A stretch of 64,000 bases of DNA from Rothia nasimurium (GTDB taxonomy: Bacteria > Actinomycetota > Actinomycetes > Actinomycetales > Micrococcaceae), in the NCBI RefSeq assembly GCF_928382285.1, contig NZ_CAKMSS010000001.1, forward strand, positions 496,001 through 560,000, given 5' to 3'. Positions 21,400 through 31,560 of this stretch are shown here, in pieces (the first letter of the stretch is position 1; each line of letters opens with the position of its first letter). A model generated the notes under the pieces. The model searched no databases and had not been told where the DNA came from. It saw only the letters and a list, made by a program, of their open reading frames with translations. A program made the translations under genes and the position numbers.

Positions 21400-21963
21400 T
21401 TAGTCGTTGACGCGGCCGAGGTAATCGCCGGTGCGGGTGTCGACCTTGACCTTGGTGCCGGTTTCGAGGAAGAGGGGCACCTGAATCTCGGCGCCGGTCT
21501 CGACGGTTGCGGGCTTGGTGCCGCCGGTGGAGCGGTCACCCTGCAGGCCGGGCTCGGTGTAGGTGATTTCGAGGACGACTGAGGCGGGAAGCTCGATGTA
21601 GAGGGGTGAACCTTCGTGCATGGCGATGGTTGCGGTCTGGTTTTCGAGCATGAACTTGGCGGCGTCGCCAACGGTGACCTCTGATACGTTGATCTGGTCG
21701 TAGGTCTTCATATCCATGAAGACGTAGTCGGTGCCGTCCTGGTAGAGGTACTGGTAGTCGGAGCGGTCGACGGTTGCGGTCTCAACCTTGGCGCCGGCGT
21801 TGAAGGTCTTATCAACTACCTTGCCTGAGGTGACGTTGCGCAGCTTGGTACGGACGAAAGCGCCGCCCTTGCCGGGCTTGACGTGCTGGAATTCGATGAC
21901 GGACCAGAGGTTGCCGTCAATCTTGAGAACGACACCGTTCTTGATATCTGCGGTAGTAGCCAA
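21400..21963 (-). CDS. efp: Translation elongation factor P
   Basis: Relieves ribosome stalling at polyproline. 187 aa in three beta-barrel domains; the loop that reaches the peptidyl-transferase centre reads [14 protein letters not shown] with Lys32 at the modified position. No EpmA/EpmB-type modification genes are in view. The start is a TTG supported by GAGGAG six bases upstream. First gene of an efp-nusB unit. Confidence 0.97.
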   Translation of the reverse strand: MATTADIKNGVVLKIDGNLWSVIEFQHVKPGKGGAFVRTKLRNVTSGKVVDKTFNAGAKVETATVDRSDYQYLYQDGTDYVFMDMKTYDQINVSEVTVGDAAKFMLENQTATIAMHEGSPLYIELPASVVLEITYTEPGLQGDRSTGGTKPATVETGAEIQVPLFLETGTKVKVDTRTGDYLGRVND

Positions 21964-22070
21964 CAGACTCTCCTCTAAACTGAAATTTTCAATAAGCGTT
22001 GCGGGGTAAACCGTAGACCAGTCTACCGGCTCCCCCGCCGCTTTGCGCTATTAGTTAGCGAGTTTCACAC

Positions 22071-23165
22071 CTAGCTGGCAATTTCCTGGTAGGTCATAAA
22101 CAGGATCGAGTCATCGGGCACCTCATAGATGCGGGGCTTGCCCAGGCTTTCCAGAACGACGAAGCGCAGCATGTTGCCGCGGGCCTTCTTGTCGCGGCGC
22201 ATGGTTTCAAGCAGCTTGGGCCAGCGGTCTGCCGGGTAGGTGGTGGGCAGATCGAGGGCGGTGCAGATAGCGCGGGTTCGCTCAACGGTTGCCTCGTCAA
22301 GGTAGCCAGCGGCGAGGGACAGTTCAGCGGCGAAGACCATGCCCACAGCTACGGCAGCCCCGTGGCGCCACTGGTAGCGTTCTGCGTGCTCGATGGCATG
22401 GCCCAGGGTGTGCCCGTAGTTCAGGAATTCGCGGCGGCCCGACTCCTTCAGGTCTTCAGACACCACCTCAGCCTTAACCCGGATAGAGCGCTCAATGAGC
22501 TCTCGCACTACCTCAGACTGGGAGTCCCGAATCTTGCCGGGGTTCGCTTCAATCAGGTCGAGAATCACCGGGTCTGCGATGAAGCCGCACTTAATCACTT
22601 CGGCCATACCGGTGAGCAGCTCATGCTGCGGCAGGGTGCGCAGCACACCCAGTTCGCAGAGGACGGCAGCGGGCGGGTGGAAGGCCCCCACCAGGTTCTT
22701 GCCCTCTGCGGTGTTGATGCCGGTCTTGCCGCCGACCGCGGCGTCCACCATGCCCAACAGGGTGGTGGGGATGTGGATAACGCGGACGCCGCGCAGCCAG
22801 GTCGCTGCCACAAAGCCAGCAAGGTCGGTGACGGCGCCGCCACCTACGGAAATAATTGCGTCGGTGCGGGTGAAGTCGTTTTGGCCCAGTACCTGCCAGC
22901 AGAAAGCGGCGACCTGGATGTGCTTGCCCTCTTCGGCGTCCGGAATTTCAGCCGAATAGGCCTCATAGCCCGCTGTACGCATCTGCTCCATCACCAGCTC
23001 ACCGGTGGAGCGCAAGGCTCGGGGGTGGATGACGAGAATGCGCTGGGTGCGCTTGCCCAGAATGTCGGGGATGGTGCCGAGCAGGTTGTGGCCTACGTAA
23101 ACGTCGTAGTTTTCTGAAGGCTGGGTGCCGGTGACGGGTATGACGGTGGTGGCCTGGTCGCTCAC
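22071..23165 (-). CDS. aroB: 3-dehydroquinate synthase
   Basis: Second step of the shikimate pathway (DAHP to dehydroquinate), NAD- and zinc-dependent. NAD-binding GGGAVTDLAGFVAATWLRGV, the PTTLLGMVDAAVGGKTGIN block and zinc ligands in EVIKCGFI and NYGHTLGHAIEH are all present; 364 aa. Its GTG overlaps the aroK stop (GTGA), giving coupled translation within aroE... aroC-aroK-aroB. Confidence 0.97.
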   Translation of the reverse strand: MSDQATTVIPVTGTQPSENYDVYVGHNLLGTIPDILGKRTQRILVIHPRALRSTGELVMEQMRTAGYEAYSAEIPDAEEGKHIQVAAFCWQVLGQNDFTRTDAIISVGGGAVTDLAGFVAATWLRGVRVIHIPTTLLGMVDAAVGGKTGINTAEGKNLVGAFHPPAAVLCELGVLRTLPQHELLTGMAEVIKCGFIADPVILDLIEANPGKIRDSQSEVVRELIERSIRVKAEVVSEDLKESGRREFLNYGHTLGHAIEHAERYQWRHGAAVAVGMVFAAELSLAAGYLDEATVERTRAICTALDLPTTYPADRWPKLLETMRRDKKARGNMLRFVVLESLGKPRIYEVPDDSILFMTYQEIAS

Positions 23166-23782
23166 GCTTGACCCTTTCGGTTCTTGATGATGAAGTTCTG
23201 AATTTCGGCTGCCATGTCGGCAATTCCCCTGCCGCCACAGGCATCCAGGGTGTAGCTGGCGAGCTCTTCATAGCGGTCCCGGCGGGCCTCGAAAATTTCG
23301 GTCCACTTTTGTACCGGGTTGGGCTGGAGCAGGGGTCGGGTTTTGCTGTTTTGGATGCGGGGGGCTACGGTTTCAGCGTCAACCTTGATGTAGATAACGG
23401 TTTCATCTTTGAGCACCCGTGCCACCTCGGGGGTCATGGGCGCTCCCCCGCCCAGGGAGAAGATGGTGTTGCGCCGGGCAGGTGAAGTGAGCACCTCACG
23501 GATTACTTCAGCCTCGATACGGCGGAACTCAGCTTCGCCGTAGTCAGCAAAGATTTGTGACACCTCACCGTATTTTTCGACGATGAGGTGGTCAGAGTCG
23601 AGGAACTCGTAGCCGTAGAAGCGCGCGAGGTGCGTGCCTATATACGACTTACCCGCCGCCATGGGGCCGATGATCACGACCGGGCGGGATTTTTCGATAT
23701 AGGTTTCTTGCACCTCGCGCACCTGGTTGGGTGCGAGCACCTCGGTCATGTCGATCGCGTGGTCACGTGATCGGGGGGTCAT
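23162..23782 (-). CDS. aroK: Shikimate kinase
   Basis: Phosphorylates shikimate at the 3-OH. P-loop GPMAAGKS at residues 39-46, shikimate-binding DSDHLI and SLGGGAP, and the lid region RPLLQPNPVQKW. Start chosen at ATG 23782, two bases past the aroC stop; this gives 206 aa with a 36-residue N-terminal extension relative to typical enzymes. The internal ATG at MTEVLAP is an alternative. Confidence 0.94.
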   Translation of the reverse strand: MTPRSRDHAIDMTEVLAPNQVREVQETYIEKSRPVVIIGPMAAGKSYIGTHLARFYGYEFLDSDHLIVEKYGEVSQIFADYGEAEFRRIEAEVIREVLTSPARRNTIFSLGGGAPMTPEVARVLKDETVIYIKVDAETVAPRIQNSKTRPLLQPNPVQKWTEIFEARRDRYEELASYTLDACGGRGIADMAAEIQNFIIKNRKGQA

Positions 23783-23784
23783 GG

Positions 23785-24999
23785 TTAGGCGTCCCACCCT
23801 GCTACGTTGGATTCCCAAGCCAGGGATTCGGGGATGGCTGCCAGGTAGGAGTCCATGTTGCGGCGGGTTTCGGTGATGGAGTCGCCGCCGAACTTTTCGA
23901 GGGCTGCCTCTGCCAGCACTAGGGCGACCATGGCTTCTGCGACAACGCCGGCTGCGGGCACAGCACAGACATCTGAGCGCTGGTGGTGGGCGCGGGCAAC
24001 TTCACCGGTGGAGGTGTCGATGGTAGCCAGGGCCTTGGGCACGGTGGCGATGGGCTTCATGGCGGCGCGTACACGGAGCAGGTCACCGATGGTCATGCCA
24101 CCTTCGATACCGCCTGCGCGGTTTGAGACGCGCTGGACGCCGTGCTCACCGGGTACGATTTCGTCGTGGGCGCGGGTGCCGGGGCGCTTGGCGGTTTCAA
24201 AGCCGTCGCCAACTTCTACGCCCTTAATGGCCTGAATACCCATGAGGGCTGCGGCCAGGCGGGCATCGAGGCGGCGATCCCAGTGCACGTAGGAGCCGAG
24301 TCCCGGGGGAAGACCGTAGGCCAGAACTTCTACCACACCGCCCAGGGTCTCGCCGTCCTTGTGGGCCTTATCGATGGTAGCGACCATGGCTTCGGAGGTT
24401 GCGGCGTCGAAGCAGCGCAGAGGGTCGGCATCGAGGGCAGCAACATCGCGAGGGGTAGGACGCGGGGCGTCGGCGGGGGCTGCTACCTCAGCGATAGCGG
24501 TGGTGTGGCTGACCAGTTCTACGCCGAGAGCCTTAAGAATCTGGGCCGCAACGACGCCCAGGGCTACGCGGGTTGCGGTTTCGCGGGCGCTGGCGCGTTC
24601 AAGGACGGGGCGGGACTCGTCAAATCCGTACTTCTGCATACCGGCGAAGTCTGCGTGGCCGGGGCGGGGGCGAGTCAGGGCCGCGTTGCGGGCGCGCCCC
24701 TCAATCAGGGCGGGATCAACGGGGTCTGATGACATTACATCAACCCACTTGGGCCATTCAGTGTTGGCGATTTCGATGGCTACAGGGCCGCCCTGGGTTT
24801 TACCGTGACGGACACCGCCGAGGATGCGCACGCGGTCCTCTTCGAACTTCATACGGGCACCACGGCCGTAGCCGAGGCGGCGGCGGGCTAGAGCATCGCG
24901 CACCATCTCGCTGGTAAGTTCGACACCTGCCGGTACGCCTTCAATAATTCCTACCAGGGCTTCGCCGTGGGATTCACCGGCTGTGAGCCAACGTAGCAT
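23785..24999 (-). CDS. aroC: Chorismate synthase
   Basis: Converts EPSP to chorismate using reduced FMN. Signatures: [21 protein letters not shown] at the N-terminus, GRARARETATR-like [13 protein letters not shown], and the C-terminal [19 protein letters not shown]. 404 aa. RBS GAAGG six bases from ATG. Begins the aroC-aroK-aroB block, separated from aroE by a terminator, so transcription probably restarts here. Confidence 0.97.
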   Translation of the reverse strand: MLRWLTAGESHGEALVGIIEGVPAGVELTSEMVRDALARRRLGYGRGARMKFEEDRVRILGGVRHGKTQGGPVAIEIANTEWPKWVDVMSSDPVDPALIEGRARNAALTRPRPGHADFAGMQKYGFDESRPVLERASARETATRVALGVVAAQILKALGVELVSHTTAIAEVAAPADAPRPTPRDVAALDADPLRCFDAATSEAMVATIDKAHKDGETLGGVVEVLAYGLPPGLGSYVHWDRRLDARLAAALMGIQAIKGVEVGDGFETAKRPGTRAHDEIVPGEHGVQRVSNRAGGIEGGMTIGDLLRVRAAMKPIATVPKALATIDTSTGEVARAHHQRSDVCAVPAAGVVAEAMVALVLAEAALEKFGGDSITETRRNMDSYLAAIPESLAWESNVAGWDA

Positions 25000-25048
25000 C
25001 TCTAACCTTCTTTACGTTTGCCTGTGGGTCTTGTGTTCTAAGATTTCC

Positions 25049-25076
25049 AAAAATAGCGGTCGATAGCAAACCGCTA
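25049..25076 (-). terminator. Terminator after aroE
   Basis: Minus-strand hairpin TAGCGGT / ACCGCTA (25076-25070 and 25060-25054) followed by five T residues, 25 bases after the aroE stop. It breaks the shikimate cluster into aroE and aroCKB transcripts. Confidence 0.8.
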
Positions 25077-25100
25077 CTTCACGATTCGGTACGAGTAGTC

Positions 25101-26030
25101 TCAGCGTGTGAGCCAGGCTGATTCGTTCACCGATTCGGGTTCAAAGTCTGTAACCGGTAGCCCTACCGCCTGACGCATGGCGGTGAGCACTTCGTCCTGC
25201 CGGGGTAAGGGGTGGCTCCTGTCGTGGCCGGTAAAGAGCTTGACCTGGTCTACTGCCTGGTACATCAGCATCTCAAGGCCGCTGGTCACGGTACCGCCGC
25301 GAGCTTCCCACTCCCCCGCTAGAACCGAGGGCCAGGGGTCATAGGAGACATCCAGCAGGTAGCCCGCAGATTCACCCTGTTCAGCGGTAGCCAGCAGCCC
25401 ATCGGCTGCTCCAGCAGGCAGGGTACAAACGGTTACATCAAACTCCGCATAGCTTTTTGCGAAGCTATCGATGGGCAGGAAGTCAAGGTGCAGGCCCAGG
25501 CGGGTGGCGGCGTCCGCAACCCCCTGAGCCCGGCCAGCATCGCGCACAAAGACGCGGACGCCGTCCGCCCCCATGGCGCGCAGGGCAGCGAGGGCTGCGG
25601 TAGCGGTACCACCGCCACCAATAATCGCAGCACGAGCAGGCTTGCCGACGAAACCGGCCTGGCGCAGGGCATTGACGATACCCGACACATCGGTGTTATC
25701 GCCCCAGCAGGTCAACTGACCATCAGCATCGTGCCGCCAGTAGACGGTATTGACCACACCGACCGCTTGGGCAAAGGGGGTCAGATAGTCCAGCTGCTCT
25801 TTGACCGCTGATTTCAGCGGCATGGTGACAGAAAAGCCGCGGGTGCCCCGCTCGGGAGTGTAGCGGGCAAAAACGTCGGCCAGCTGGTCCTCGCGAGTAT
25901 CTAGCCGGTCGTAGCCCATCTCAAGCCCCATAGCCCGGTAAGCGGCCAGATGCAGCAGGGGTGATTTACTGTGCTTAATGGGGTGCCCCAAGACATAAGC
26001 CTTGGGGCACTCGGTAACCTGCTTACTCAT
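25101..26030 (-). CDS. aroE: Shikimate dehydrogenase
   Basis: NADP-dependent reduction of dehydroshikimate. The substrate loop VLGHPIKHSKSPLLH (about 14-28), a Lys in SVTMPLKSAV and the nucleotide-binding IIGGGGTATAALAAL are present; 309 aa. ATG overlaps the mltG stop (TAATG). Confidence 0.94.
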   Translation of the reverse strand: MSKQVTECPKAYVLGHPIKHSKSPLLHLAAYRAMGLEMGYDRLDTREDQLADVFARYTPERGTRGFSVTMPLKSAVKEQLDYLTPFAQAVGVVNTVYWRHDADGQLTCWGDNTDVSGIVNALRQAGFVGKPARAAIIGGGGTATAALAALRAMGADGVRVFVRDAGRAQGVADAATRLGLHLDFLPIDSFAKSYAEFDVTVCTLPAGAADGLLATAEQGESAGYLLDVSYDPWPSVLAGEWEARGGTVTSGLEMLMYQAVDQVKLFTGHDRSHPLPRQDEVLTAMRQAVGLPVTDFEPESVNESAWLTR

Positions 26031-27247
26031 TAGGAGCAGACACCCTCGTGAGCTTTACAGAATTCATCGTATACTTCAACATTCTTCAGATGCTGTTCGT
26101 AGGTCTTAGCGAAGAGGGTCTCACCGGTGAAGAGGTCAACGGTGACCCAGAAGTAGTAATCGTTCTTCTCAGGGTTGGCAGCTGCCTTAATAGCCGCTAG
26201 ACCGGGTGAACCGATAGGACCTTCGGGCAGGCCCTTGTAGTAGAAAGTGTTGTACTTGTTACTGGCGTCCTGCTTCTGTTCATTAGAGATATGGTAGCTC
26301 TGAATACCCAGACCGTAGGCAACGGTTGCATCGGACTGCAGGAAGCCGCTGGTTTCGCCATCTGGGTTATTCAGGCGGTTCTCGATAGCACCGGCAATCG
26401 GGTAGTAGTCAGCCTCGCGACCTTCGAACTCCAGGATTGAGGCAACGGTAATCACGTGGAAGATTCGGTCATCGCCAGAAACACCGGCCTCTTCTAGAGC
26501 GTTGAAGGTGTTATCAACCATCATTTGCAGGATTTCTTCAGCACCGGCGTCCTTGGGGAAGCGGTATTCGCCCGGGAAGAGGAAGCCCTCAATGGTCGGG
26601 AACTGTGAAGGAATACCGAAGCGGGTGGGGTCGGTTGATAATGCCTTGAACTCTTGGGCGCTAATACCGGTGCCCGTAGCAAGAGCTTCAAAGGTCTTAT
26701 CCATACGCCAGGTGCGGGCAACCGCCACGTAGTTGGTGTTGGCTTCGTCAAAACGCAGGAGCTCACCCAGAGCAGCAGCGCTGCTCATTTCTTCTTGCAT
26801 TGTGTACTCACCGGGTTGGAAGAACTGGTCCTGGCCTTTATCTGAGTACTCCTGCAAGAAACGGTCGGCGTTTGCAATGATGCCCTGCTCTTCCAGAGAG
26901 TTAGCGATGCTAATAGCCGATGCGCCCTCGGGAATAGTGAAGGTGACTTCGGTGCCGTTGCCCTCGCCCGCGTAATCCTTACGTTCGAACCAGCCGTACT
27001 GGGGGGCCAGAATCGATACGACCAGCACCAGGGCGACCGCAAACACAAGGCCTGCGGAAATCACAAAGTTGCGGGAGCGACGGCGGGTGCGGTCACGGTC
27101 TGCTGCGGTGTATTCCTCTTCGTCGACGGCGGTGAAGAACCCACCGTTAGCTCCGTCTTCGGTTGAGCCCAGCAGGCCGTCAAGATCGGTCTGCTGGTTC
27201 TTGGTGCGGCGGCGCGGCGGGCGGCTAGAACTCGAGTTCTCAGACAT
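26030..27247 (-). CDS. mltG: Endolytic murein transglycosylase (MltG/YceG family)
   Basis: Membrane-anchored lytic transglycosylase that cuts nascent glycan strands. The start is the ATG at 27247 (MSENSSSSRPPRRRTKN), overlapping the ruvX stop; longer upstream reading frames are out-of-frame ruvX sequence. About 70 polar cytoplasmic residues precede one transmembrane helix (FVISAGLVFAVALVLVVSIL). Outside lie the LysM-like VTFTIPEGASAISIANSL and the YceG catalytic region (LEFEGREADYYPIAGAIENRL, DATVAYGL, PEGPIGSPGLAAIKAA). 405 aa. Confidence 0.93.
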   Translation of the reverse strand: MSENSSSSRPPRRRTKNQQTDLDGLLGSTEDGANGGFFTAVDEEEYTAADRDRTRRRSRNFVISAGLVFAVALVLVVSILAPQYGWFERKDYAGEGNGTEVTFTIPEGASAISIANSLEEQGIIANADRFLQEYSDKGQDQFFQPGEYTMQEEMSSAAALGELLRFDEANTNYVAVARTWRMDKTFEALATGTGISAQEFKALSTDPTRFGIPSQFPTIEGFLFPGEYRFPKDAGAEEILQMMVDNTFNALEEAGVSGDDRIFHVITVASILEFEGREADYYPIAGAIENRLNNPDGETSGFLQSDATVAYGLGIQSYHISNEQKQDASNKYNTFYYKGLPEGPIGSPGLAAIKAAANPEKNDYYFWVTVDLFTGETLFAKTYEQHLKNVEVYDEFCKAHEGVCS

Positions 27248-27782
27248 TCGGGTTCTCCGTTTCGTCGTTGGAGGTGCTGGAATCAAGCTCATCGTGAGGG
27301 ATCGTGAGCTCAACACGGTAACCGGCCAGATGCTGACCAGCCTTGAGGGTATCGACGGCATGCTGCAAGATATTGACGGCAGCAACCTGGTCAACCATGG
27401 TCTTGAATTCTCTGCTTGAAACCCCGGCCTCGTGGAGCGAGCGGTGGGCGCTCACCGTGGTGAGTCGCTCATCGACCAGCCACACGGGCACGGAGGCATC
27501 GTCAGCAGCAAGTTCCTGCACCAGGGCCTCGGCATACTCGCGGGCCATGAGGGTCGAGGGGCTCTCTCCCCCGCGCATGGTCTTGGGTAGCCCCACAAAG
27601 ACTTCGGTGACTTCGTTAACCTCAATGAGCTTGCGAAGTACCCGCCGGTCTGAGTTCTTTTTCAGGTCGCGACGGAGGGTCTTGAGGGGCGTTGCGAGTA
27701 TGCCGTCGGGGTCGCACAGGGCAAGGCCGACGCGGGCATTGCCCACGTCGACTCCCATGCGGCGGCCTCTGGTGAAGGTCAC
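27240..27782 (-). CDS. ruvX: RuvX/YqgF-type Holliday junction resolvase-like nuclease
   Basis: RNase H-fold protein involved in 16S pre-rRNA processing. MGVDVGNARVGLALCDPDG carries the first catalytic Asp; VGLPKTMRG, VWLVDERLTTVSA and DQVAAVNILQ complete the family blocks. I take the GTG at 27782, five bases past the alaS stop (180 aa). Acidic C-terminal tail. Coupled to mltG. Confidence 0.92.
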   Translation of the reverse strand: MTFTRGRRMGVDVGNARVGLALCDPDGILATPLKTLRRDLKKNSDRRVLRKLIEVNEVTEVFVGLPKTMRGGESPSTLMAREYAEALVQELAADDASVPVWLVDERLTTVSAHRSLHEAGVSSREFKTMVDQVAAVNILQHAVDTLKAGQHLAGYRVELTIPHDELDSSTSNDETENPNV

Positions 27783-27786
27783 TGGG

Positions 27787-30474
27787 TTAGGCCCCCAGCT
27801 CTGAAATGGTGGATCGGATAGCGGTGAAGGCTTCGTCGATCTTGGTGGCGTCCTGGCCGCCGCCCTGGGCGACGTCGTCCTTACCACCGCCACCGCCGCC
27901 GAGCACACCGGCAGCGACGCGGACGAGGGCGCCCGCCTTAACACCGGCATCGCGGGCGGCCTGGTTGGTGGCAACCAGAATAACCGGACGGCCGTTGTTC
28001 ACACCGGCAACTGCTACGGTAGCAGCGTCCTCACCCAGGCGTGAGCGCAGGTCAAGAGCGAGTTCGCGCACGGCGTTGGCATCCAGTTCCCCTGCGTTGT
28101 GCAGAAGGGTGCGGACGGAGCCCACCATCTGGGCGGTTTCGGTCAGCTTACCGGCCTCAGCCTGCAGCTTTTCCTTGCGGAGCTTAGCCAGTTCCTTCTC
28201 AGCTTCCTTGAGCTTGGCCAGGGTCTGGTTGATCTTTTCGGGCAGTTCGGTGGAGGACTGCACCTTCATCAGACCGGTCAGCTGGTTAACCAGGGTACGC
28301 TCGGCAGCCAGGTGGTTGAAGGAGTCCAGGCCGACCAGGGCTTCAACGCGGCGGTTGCCTGAACCGACGGACTGCTCGGTGAGCAGGGTCAGCGAACCGA
28401 TCTGAGCGGTTGAACCGACGTGGGTACCACCGCAGAGTTCGCGGGAGAAGTCGCCGCCCATTTCGACCACGCGCACGATGTCGCCGTACTTTTCGCCGAA
28501 GAGGCTCATGGCGCCGAGCTTCTTGGCTTCGTCCAGCGGCATTTCGCGGGTAATGGTCTGGAAGTTGTCGCGGATAGCGGTGTTAGCGACCTCTTCAACT
28601 TCCTGCTTGGCAGCATCGGAGAGCCCCTCGCCCCAGGCGAAGTCGAAGCGCAGGTAGCCTTCCTTGTTGAAGGAGCCGCGCTGGGTTGCCTCGTTACCGA
28701 GTACCTGGTGCAGGGCTGCGTGGATGATGTGGGTACCGGAGTGGGCCTTTTCGCCGTCCCGGCGACGCTGTACGTCAACCTGGGCAACAACGGGGGTACC
28801 TGCGACAACTTCGCCCTCGCGCACAACCGCGCGGTGCACAGAAAGACCCTTGACGGGCTGCTGGACGTCTGAAACGTCAATAGTGAAGCCGTTACCGGTG
28901 ATGACGCCGGTATCTGCGGCCTGGCCGCCAGCCTCAGCGTAGAAGGGGGTTTCGTCGAGTACGATTTCAACCTTCTGACCTGCGGACGCCGCAGGTACAG
29001 AAACACCGTCGACCAGGATAGCGCGCAGGGTGGTTTCGGTGCGCAGCTCGTCGTAACCGGTGAAGATGGAGCCTCGTTCGTCGGCCAGTTCGCGGAAGAC
29101 TGAGAGGTCGGCCATGCCGCCCTTCTTGGCCTTAGCGTCGGCCTGGGCGCGGTGGCGCTGTTCTTCCATGAGGGCACGGAACTGGGCTTCGTCGACCTTC
29201 ACGCCGGCTTCTTCGGCCATTTCGAGGGTCAGGTCGATGGGGAAACCGTAGGTGTCGTGCAGGGCGAAGGCGTCTGCACCTGAGACTTCGCCCTTACCAG
29301 AGGCCTTGGCTGAGGCAACAGCCTCTTCCAGGCGGGTGGTGCCTGATTCGATGGTCTTGAGGAAGGCCTTCTCTTCGGCGTAGGCGATGCGGGAGATGCG
29401 CTCGAAGTCTTCGGCTACGTAGGGGTAGGCACCAGCCATGGCGTCCTTAGAAGCGGGGAAAAGGACGGGCAGGCAGGGCTCGGTGACGCCCAGCAGGCGC
29501 ATGGCGCGGATAGCGCGGCGCATCAGGCGGCGCAGGATGTACCCGCGGCCCTCGTTGGAGGGGGTTACACCGTCTGCAATGAGCATGAGAGAAGAGCGGA
29601 TGTGGTCGGCTACTACGCGCATGCGCACGTCGTCTTCGTAGCCTTCGTCGTTGGCGTTTTCGGAGCCGTGGTACTTCTTGTCGGAGAGCTTGGCTGCGGC
29701 ATCGAGGACGGGGCGCACCTGGTCGGTTTCGTAGAAGTTCTCTACGCCCTGTAGCAGCATGGCCAGGCGCTCTACGCCCAGGCCGGTGTCGATGTTCTTC
29801 TTGGGCAGGTCACCCAGAATCTCGAAGCTGTCCTTGCCGGTACCTTCACCGCGCTGGTACTGCATGAAGACCAGGTTCCAGATTTCGATGTAGCGGTCGT
29901 CGTCGGCTGCGGGGCCGCCTTCCTTACCGTACTCGGGGCCGCGGTCGTAGAAGATTTCGGAGTCGGGGCCTGCGGGGCCGGGCTGGCCGGTGGACCAGTA
30001 ATTCTCTGCCATGCCCATCTTCTGGATACGTTCGGCGGGGAACTTTACGTCGTTGACCCAGATGTCGTAGGCTTCGTCGTCACCCTCATAGACGGTAACC
30101 CAGAGACGCTCGGGGTCAAGGCCGTAACCGCCATCTTCAATGGATGAGGTCAACAGCTCGTAGGCCCAGGGGATGACTTCTTTCTTGAAGTAGTCACCGA
30201 AGGAGAAGTTACCGGCCATCTGGAAGAAGGTGCCGTGACGGGCGGTTTTACCCACCTCTTCAATATCGAGGGTACGGATGCACTTCTGCACGCTCACTGC
30301 GCGGGAGAACTTGGGGGTTTCACGGCCCAGGAAGTAGGGAATGAAGGGCACCATGCCCGCGATGGTGAACATTGCACCGGGTTCGTGTGAGACCAGTGAC
30401 GCTGAGGGTACTACGGTGTGCCCGCGCTTTTCGAAGAATTCGATCCAGCGCTTTGAGATTTCCTGTGAGAGCAT
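27787..30474 (-). CDS. alaS: Alanyl-tRNA synthetase
   Basis: Class II synthetase, 895 aa. Catalytic core at the N-terminus (RWIEFFEKRGHTVVPSASLV), editing domain with zinc-binding HSGTHIIHAAL and CGGTHVGSTAQIG, and a C-terminal coiled coil plus C-Ala domain (LKEAEKELAKLRKEKLQAEAGK, GGGGGGKDDVAQGGG). AAGGAAG precedes the ATG. Confidence 0.98.
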   Translation of the reverse strand: MLSQEISKRWIEFFEKRGHTVVPSASLVSHEPGAMFTIAGMVPFIPYFLGRETPKFSRAVSVQKCIRTLDIEEVGKTARHGTFFQMAGNFSFGDYFKKEVIPWAYELLTSSIEDGGYGLDPERLWVTVYEGDDEAYDIWVNDVKFPAERIQKMGMAENYWSTGQPGPAGPDSEIFYDRGPEYGKEGGPAADDDRYIEIWNLVFMQYQRGEGTGKDSFEILGDLPKKNIDTGLGVERLAMLLQGVENFYETDQVRPVLDAAAKLSDKKYHGSENANDEGYEDDVRMRVVADHIRSSLMLIADGVTPSNEGRGYILRRLMRRAIRAMRLLGVTEPCLPVLFPASKDAMAGAYPYVAEDFERISRIAYAEEKAFLKTIESGTTRLEEAVASAKASGKGEVSGADAFALHDTYGFPIDLTLEMAEEAGVKVDEAQFRALMEEQRHRAQADAKAKKGGMADLSVFRELADERGSIFTGYDELRTETTLRAILVDGVSVPAASAGQKVEIVLDETPFYAEAGGQAADTGVITGNGFTIDVSDVQQPVKGLSVHRAVVREGEVVAGTPVVAQVDVQRRRDGEKAHSGTHIIHAALHQVLGNEATQRGSFNKEGYLRFDFAWGEGLSDAAKQEVEEVANTAIRDNFQTITREMPLDEAKKLGAMSLFGEKYGDIVRVVEMGGDFSRELCGGTHVGSTAQIGSLTLLTEQSVGSGNRRVEALVGLDSFNHLAAERTLVNQLTGLMKVQSSTELPEKINQTLAKLKEAEKELAKLRKEKLQAEAGKLTETAQMVGSVRTLLHNAGELDANAVRELALDLRSRLGEDAATVAVAGVNNGRPVILVATNQAARDAGVKAGALVRVAAGVLGGGGGGKDDVAQGGGQDATKIDEAFTAIRSTISELGA

Positions 30475-30520
30475 CGAGGCTTTCTTCCTTCAGTTGGTAG
30501 TAAATCTTGGGGTGGTTCGC

Positions 30521-30991
30521 TTATGCGAAGAAGTCTTTGCCGAGTTCGGCATCGCGCTCTAGGCGGCGCCTGATATCGGCTTCTCGTTCTTCCAGGCTTC
30601 CGGCCTGTGGCAGGGCAACAGATTCGATGAGCTGGTCGCCCGCTAGTTGCTGGGGCTCGCTCCCCTGCTGCCAGGTGTCGAGGGAGCCGGGGCGGGCGTC
30701 CTTGGCCTGGGCGTCGAAGCGGTCTTTGAGTTCTGCTTCTTTTTCGTCCATGCCCGCTTTGACGGTCGCGGCGAAGCCGATGGCCTTGAGGGCGGCACCT
30801 TTAAAGGGGGCGCCGTATTTTGAGTCAAAGAATTGAGCCATGGTGCTACCTTCTGCTGTGAAGCGCTGCAGGGGATGATTCGCTGAGACTTCAAGGTCGG
30901 TGGACGCCGGTGCTGAGGTGCGGGAGCGTGAGGCAAGATAGCCTGCGGCGGCTCCACCTGCGATAAGGAGTAAGTTTTTGAGCAGTCCCAT
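30521..30991 (-). CDS. Membrane-associated hypothetical protein
   Basis: 156 aa. An N-terminal hydrophobic stretch (LLKNLLLIAGGAAAGYLAS) is followed by a basic patch and a charged helical region (GMDEKEAELKDRFDAQAKD, EEREADIRRRLERDAELG). It resembles the small YtxH-like proteins placed between a DUF948 protein and alaS in actinobacteria. Its ATG adjoins the DUF948 stop. Function unknown. Confidence 0.7.
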   Translation of the reverse strand: MGLLKNLLLIAGGAAAGYLASRSRTSAPASTDLEVSANHPLQRFTAEGSTMAQFFDSKYGAPFKGAALKAIGFAATVKAGMDEKEAELKDRFDAQAKDARPGSLDTWQQGSEPQQLAGDQLIESVALPQAGSLEEREADIRRRLERDAELGKDFFA

Positions 30992-31417
30992 TTAGTGGCC
31001 TTCGGGTGAGGTTCCAGTGAAACCCTGGCTTTCGGTTCGGGGTGCTGCCTGGTGTGAACTAGCTGGCGCACCGCCGTCCCCCTTTACCGCCTTGCGGATA
31101 CCGTGAGAGAAAGCTGCAACCTTGATGAGGGGCTGGCCTACGGTTGAGGTGACCAGTGACGAGAGAGCAGAAACGTTTGCTGAGGCGTCAGAAACGTTGC
31201 TGGTGATGTTATCAACCTTTTCGATCTGGGCGTTGGTGCTGGCGACGGTTTTAGTGACTTCACCGATGAGGGGGGTGGTTTCGTTATTGAGGGACCGAAT
31301 GGTTGCGGTGAGTTCGTCGAAGACCTTGCCGAGTTTGATGATGGGCAGGGCTAGCAGGGCTACGAGAATCGCGAATACGCCTGCGGCTATGAGGCCCGCG
31401 ATATCTGCTCCGCTCAT
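30992..31417 (-). CDS. DUF948 domain membrane protein
   Basis: 141 aa. One transmembrane helix at the N-terminus (AGLIAAGVFAILVALLALPII), then a heptad-like helix typical of DUF948 (LGKVFDELTATIRSLNNETTPLIGEVTKTVASTNAQIEKV). Family is widespread in Gram-positives with no defined role; orientation suggests a short outside end and a cytoplasmic coiled coil. AGGAAAGCC before ATG. Forms a two-gene unit with the protein above. Confidence 0.8.
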   Translation of the reverse strand: MSGADIAGLIAAGVFAILVALLALPIIKLGKVFDELTATIRSLNNETTPLIGEVTKTVASTNAQIEKVDNITSNVSDASANVSALSSLVTSTVGQPLIKVAAFSHGIRKAVKGDGGAPASSHQAAPRTESQGFTGTSPEGH

Positions 31418-31499
31418 GGCTTTCCTGCTTTCTGCCGAGTTACCCGGCTGTTAAAGGACACGATTTGATAACAATCTTACTTTACACGGCATTAAGGAG

Positions 31500-31545
31500 C
31501 CAGCCCGCTCCCCTGTTCCCGTGTGGGTGCAGGTGGGCGGGCTGG
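31500..31545 (-). terminator. Hairpin after rpsD
   Basis: Perfect 9-bp arms CCAGCCCGC / GCGGGCTGG (31500-31508, 31537-31545) with a 28-base loop, 15 bases past the rpsD stop. Only a short pyrimidine run (CTCCTT) follows on the minus strand, so termination is likely but not textbook. Confidence 0.55.
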
Positions 31546-31560
31546 TTAAGCTTGGCGTGA